Source: Pseudanabaena sp. Chao 1811
Lineage (GTDB): Bacteria > Cyanobacteriota > Cyanobacteriia > Pseudanabaenales > Pseudanabaenaceae
Reading direction: 5' to 3'
DNA: 64,000 nt
Assembly (NCBI RefSeq): GCF_027942295.1
Contig: NZ_CP101416.1
Span: 2,838,501 to 2,902,500, forward strand
Notes under the pieces: generated by a model
Told to the model about the DNA's origin: nothing
Databases searched by the model: none
Seen by the model: only the letters and a program-made list of their open reading frames with translations
Made by a program: the position numbers and the translations under genes
Shown: positions 61,513-64,000 of the stretch, piece by piece
Position numbering within the stretch: the stretch's first letter is position 1
Layout of the letters: every line of letters starts with the position of its first letter

Positions 61513-61586
61513 AGGATATTTTGCTATAAAACCCAATGGAGAGTGGCGGCGCTTCGCGCCGCCACTCTCCATTGGGGATATATCCT
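61513..61586. repeat. Perfect 21-bp palindrome in the coaE-SemiSWEET divergent promoter region
   Basis: The arms 61532-61552 and 61556-61576 (CCCAATGGAGAGTGGCGGCGC and complement) are perfect with loop TTC. Outer ends AGGATAT / ATATCCT add a second inverted repeat. The structure lies at the 5' sides of two divergent genes, so it is not a simple terminator. It may be a miniature element or a regulatory structure. Confidence 0.65.
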
Positions 61587-61610
61587 CAAATTAGCCTATT
61601 TATGTAACCT

Positions 61611-61865
61611 ATGGACTTTACCAATATTCTTGGATTTACGGCTGCATCTCTGACGACCTTTGCCTTTTTGCCCCAAGTAATCCAAGTATGGCGATCGCGA
61701 TCGACTAAGGATATTTCTTTGCCGATGTTAATTACTTTCATTGCGGGGATCACGCTCTGGCTAATTTATGGACTATTGGTGAATGCTGCACCCATCTATA
61801 TCGCTAACGGGATCACGCTAATTTTGAATATTGCCATTTTGCGCTTCAAACTAAAGTATGGCTAG
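61611..61865 (+). CDS. SemiSWEET family sugar transporter (MtN3/PQ-loop)
   Basis: An 84-residue protein with three hydrophobic helices, the half-size SWEET unit. The PQ-loop motif is FLPQVIQVWRSRSTKDISL. Bacterial SemiSWEETs dimerise to move sugars through the membrane. In a photoautotroph it could export or import small sugars or compatible solutes. It stands alone behind the palindrome. Confidence 0.88.
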   Translation: MDFTNILGFTAASLTTFAFLPQVIQVWRSRSTKDISLPMLITFIAGITLWLIYGLLVNAAPIYIANGITLILNIAILRFKLKYG

Positions 61866-61933
61866 CTGCAATAAAAGTTAAAATTTATTATGCTACCTTC
61901 GCTTTTTTAGATCTATTTTCGTAATTAGTTAAC

Positions 61934-62659
61934 ATGACTTCTCTTAGCACTTTCTTCTCAACCTATTTCACCCATTTTGTAATGCTGGGCTTAATTTTGA
62001 CCTTTGCGATCGCCCATAGTGGGCTTGCTGCATTACGGATTTGGGCGGAATCGAAGATTGGAGAGAGGCTATATCGAGTTTTGTTTGCTTTGGTCAGCAT
62101 TCCTCTTGCGGTCGTCCTATTTATTTTTTACTTCAACCACCGCTATGACGGCGTGCAATTGTGGAATTTACAGGGCGTTACAGGAATTCATGAATTTGTT
62201 TTAGGTTTATCGGCGATCGCCTTTTTATTCCTCTATCCTGCGACATTCAATCTAGGCGAAGTTGCAGCGATCCAAAAGCCACAGGTGCATTTATTTGAGA
62301 CGGGGATCACGCGCATCAGCCGCCATCCCCAGCTAATTGGCATGACGCTCTGGTGTATAGCCCATACACTCTGGCTGGGTACTTCTTTTGCCCTGACCAC
62401 AGCGATCGCCTTAGTTAGTTACCATTCCTTTGCAGTTTGGCATGGCGATCATCGTTTATTTAAGCGTCATGGGGACGCATTTCTAGCGCTCAAGGAACGT
62501 ACTTCCGTTGTGCCATTTCTGGCGATCGCCCAAGGTCGCCAACAATTAGTTTTAAAAGAATTTATCCGTCCTGCCTATATTGGTGTCGCTATCACCGTTG
62601 TCTTATTTCGGTGGCTACACCCCATAGTTATTACAGCTTCTGCAAATTTAAATTGGTAA
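61934..62659 (+). CDS. NnrU family membrane protein, related to plant Z-ISO
   Basis: A 241-residue membrane protein with about six helices. NnrU/Z-ISO features: FAIAHSGLAALR with the histidine, HLFETGITRISRHPQLIGMTLW, YHSFAVWHGDHRLFKRHGDA. Plant Z-ISO is a haem b protein that isomerises 15-cis-zeta-carotene; the family is otherwise annotated by its role in denitrifying bacteria. The haem-ligand histidines could be those in SRHP and AHS. Function in this organism is inferred. Confidence 0.85.
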   Translation: MTSLSTFFSTYFTHFVMLGLILTFAIAHSGLAALRIWAESKIGERLYRVLFALVSIPLAVVLFIFYFNHRYDGVQLWNLQGVTGIHEFVLGLSAIAFLFLYPATFNLGEVAAIQKPQVHLFETGITRISRHPQLIGMTLWCIAHTLWLGTSFALTTAIALVSYHSFAVWHGDHRLFKRHGDAFLALKERTSVVPFLAIAQGRQQLVLKEFIRPAYIGVAITVVLFRWLHPIVITASANLNW

Positions 62660-62727
62660 CTTAAGACTTTTACCTCTTTTAATTGGTTAGAGTATCAGAT
62701 ATAAATTAATTTTTAATTCTTAAGGCT

Positions 62728-63537
62728 ATGTTGATAGGAATTTCCCTAAAGCAAGCTCTAGATCTCTGTCCCAAATCAATTTCTCTTTTAATTTTTTTAA
62801 GTGGAATTAGTTGGTGTTTACCTGTTGCTGTGCAGTCAAGCCCTGTTAGTTCTTATGGCTTAGGTATCAAACCGCAATTATCATCACAAGTAGTCTTAAG
62901 ATGTGGTGCTTCCTACTTAATCGCAGTGGATCTTCTTGCTCCAGATGATGGAGGTAAAACGCTTGCATCTCGTCCAACTTTTTATTGGTATATTGAGCGC
63001 AAACCACTTTTTGAGAAGTATCCTAAAAAATTTATTATAAATTTTATTTTAAGAGATGGATTTGAGCGGAGTGCTAAATCAATTTTTAGCGTTACATCGA
63101 AACCTATACAAGTTAATCAAAAGGGGATACTTTATAAATTAACTCTGCCTTCTAATGCTCCTTTGATTGATATAGACAAAATTTATGCTTGGCAAATTCG
63201 CTACATGGATGTCAATGATCAAGGAGATTCCGTTAGCAGAATAAATGCAATAACATTTATAAAAAGAGAAAGTAATCAATCCGTAATGGATCTAATCAAT
63301 AAGGCTTCTACAGATTTACATAAAGCTAGAATATATGCCAGTAATGCCTATTGGTATGATGCATTAGATGCTTATTCCAAGTGGATCGATACAAATCCTC
63401 GCGATCAGCAAGCTTTAAATGAACGGATGCAAATGTTAGATCAAATTATCGATCGCCAGCAAAAACTTAAATGTGCGAGTAAATTTAATGCAATTGACTC
63501 AAGACTTAATATGATGCAGGCAACTCCGCTTAAGTAA
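62728..63537 (+). CDS. DUF928 family exported protein
   Basis: A 269-residue protein with an N-terminal signal anchor (ISLLIFLSGISWCLPVAVQS). The DUF928 core features are LLAPDDGGKTLASRPTFYWY and FILRDGFERS, then a C-terminal region with YDALDAYSKWIDTNPRDQQA that is TPR-like. The family is cyanobacterial and its function unknown to me. Its stop (TAA 63535-63537) is also the first three bases of a family A element. Confidence 0.82.
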   Translation: MLIGISLKQALDLCPKSISLLIFLSGISWCLPVAVQSSPVSSYGLGIKPQLSSQVVLRCGASYLIAVDLLAPDDGGKTLASRPTFYWYIERKPLFEKYPKKFIINFILRDGFERSAKSIFSVTSKPIQVNQKGILYKLTLPSNAPLIDIDKIYAWQIRYMDVNDQGDSVSRINAITFIKRESNQSVMDLINKASTDLHKARIYASNAYWYDALDAYSKWIDTNPRDQQALNERMQMLDQIIDRQQKLKCASKFNAIDSRLNMMQATPLK

Positions 63538-63683
63538 TGCGAGTTCGGGATAATTTGAAATGGGCTTTGATAGAGGGTTTGCGTAGCAAACCCTCTATCA
63601 AAGCGCAAAAGTAAAAGCCTTGCTACGCAAGGCTTTTACTTTTGCGCTTTTAAAATTTGCCAGCTTAATCCGAACTGACGTTA
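63535..63683. repeat. Family A inverted-repeat element, copy 4, starting at the DUF928 stop codon
   Basis: Left end TAATGCGAGTTCGGGATAA, inverted right end TAACGTCAGTTCGGATTAA, i.e. copy 3 in the other orientation. The two hairpins are TTTGATAGAGGGTTTGC...GCAAACCCTCTATCAAA at about 63566-63602, and AGCGCAAAAGTAAAAGCC...GGCTTTTACTTTTGCGCT. Length 149. The first TAA is the DUF928 stop. Confidence 0.85.
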
Positions 63684-63823
63684 AGTAATAAGTTGTTGGA
63701 ATTAAATGTATGTTTTGACTCAATTACCCCGCCGAACAAAGCGATCCACCTCTGTCGCCTAGGGGCAAACCCTGCTGACAATGTCCGATTTGCCTAGTGA
63801 AGATCCAGAGGAGGCTGTAAATT

Positions 63824-64000
63824 TTAGTAGACAGGTAGGGTAAAGCGGAAACAACTGCCCTTTTTGCCGATCGCATCATCGACCCAGATATGCCCATAAT
63901 GGGCAGTAATAATCCGCCGACAGAGCGATAGACCAATGCCATAACCCTCAGCCTCCCCGTCACGCTCAAGGCGATAGCGCTCCTCAAATACGCGATCGCG
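63824..64000 (-). CDS. Sensor histidine kinase, C-terminal fragment (5' partial)
   Basis: The last 58 codons of a histidine kinase run in from the right edge. The fragment has a G-box region ([20 protein letters not shown]) and the closing strand ([14 protein letters not shown]) of the HATPase_c domain. The sensor and dimerisation domains are outside the window. No response regulator follows on this strand. Confidence 0.88.
   Translation of the reverse strand, partial: RDRVFEERYRLERDGEAEGYGIGLSLCRRIITAHYGHIWVDDAIGKKGSCFRFTLPVY

Noticed and set aside
63724-63987. An 87-codon minus-strand frame at the right edge
   Set aside because: The histidine-kinase C-terminus is in a different minus-strand frame (63824-64000) and explains the sequence.

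Overview
The window looks like chromosome from a cyanobacterium. The palindrome GCGATCGC (HIP1) and its core are scattered through both coding and non-coding DNA, and the gene content is cyanobacterial: ntcA, crtR, crtD, menD, a pheophorbide a oxygenase-type Rieske protein, a phycobilisome-type linker beside a phycobiliprotein-like gene, ComFB, BLUF-adenylyl cyclases, DUF760/DUF928/DUF2997 and Uma2 proteins. A Pseudanabaena-like or other filamentous non-heterocystous lineage would fit, but this is inference and not proven by anything here.

Layout. 0-2.5 kb: two tandem BLUF-class III cyclases (blue-light cAMP signalling); the first runs off the left edge. 2.7-12 kb: housekeeping and pigment genes (rpiA, cbiT, a GyrA/ParC subunit, ssb, DUF760, crtR, maf-menD). 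12-16.4 kb: accessory minus-strand block with a FAD oxidase, a PIN toxin/antitoxin pair, a HEPN-like hypothetical gene, a frameshifted DUF2281 antitoxin and a ChuX-like protein. 16.6-24.5 kb: cysK, PaO-like Rieske protein, GST, then an AAA ATPase-TOPRIM-like pair joined by 4-base ATGA overlaps to each other and to crtD, and a DAO-type oxidoreductase. 25-29.5 kb: FHA protein and the tig, clpP, clpX proteostasis cluster. 29.7-32.5 kb: DUF350 protein and a minus-strand pair made of a divergent phycobiliprotein-like gene and a double-domain linker. 32.8-46 kb: transport and envelope genes, one tRNA-Arg, small conserved proteins, PHP, a carotenoid-desaturase-like flavoprotein. 46-54.6 kb: response regulator, double ComFB protein, yidD, aguB, PPP phosphatase, truB, htpG. 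55-64 kb: ftsQ-ftsZ, prs, ntcA, secG, Uma2, coaE, SemiSWEET, NnrU, DUF928, and the end of a histidine kinase at the right edge.

Non-coding structure is unusually rich. Nearly every gene end carries a near-perfect hairpin with a 3-base loop. At least four families of short, transposase-less inverted-repeat elements (called A to D here) sit between genes. Several copies begin exactly at, or directly next to, a stop codon; in three cases (truB, the DUF928 gene, the Rieske gene) the TAA stop is also the first three bases of the element.

Most worth following up: the phycobiliprotein-like plus double-linker pair, the tandem photo-cyclases (one with a changed base-recognition residue), the ATPase/TOPRIM pair in the crtD cluster, and the stop-codon-hugging element family A. 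Functions are assigned from motifs and remembered family features only; no database search was possible.
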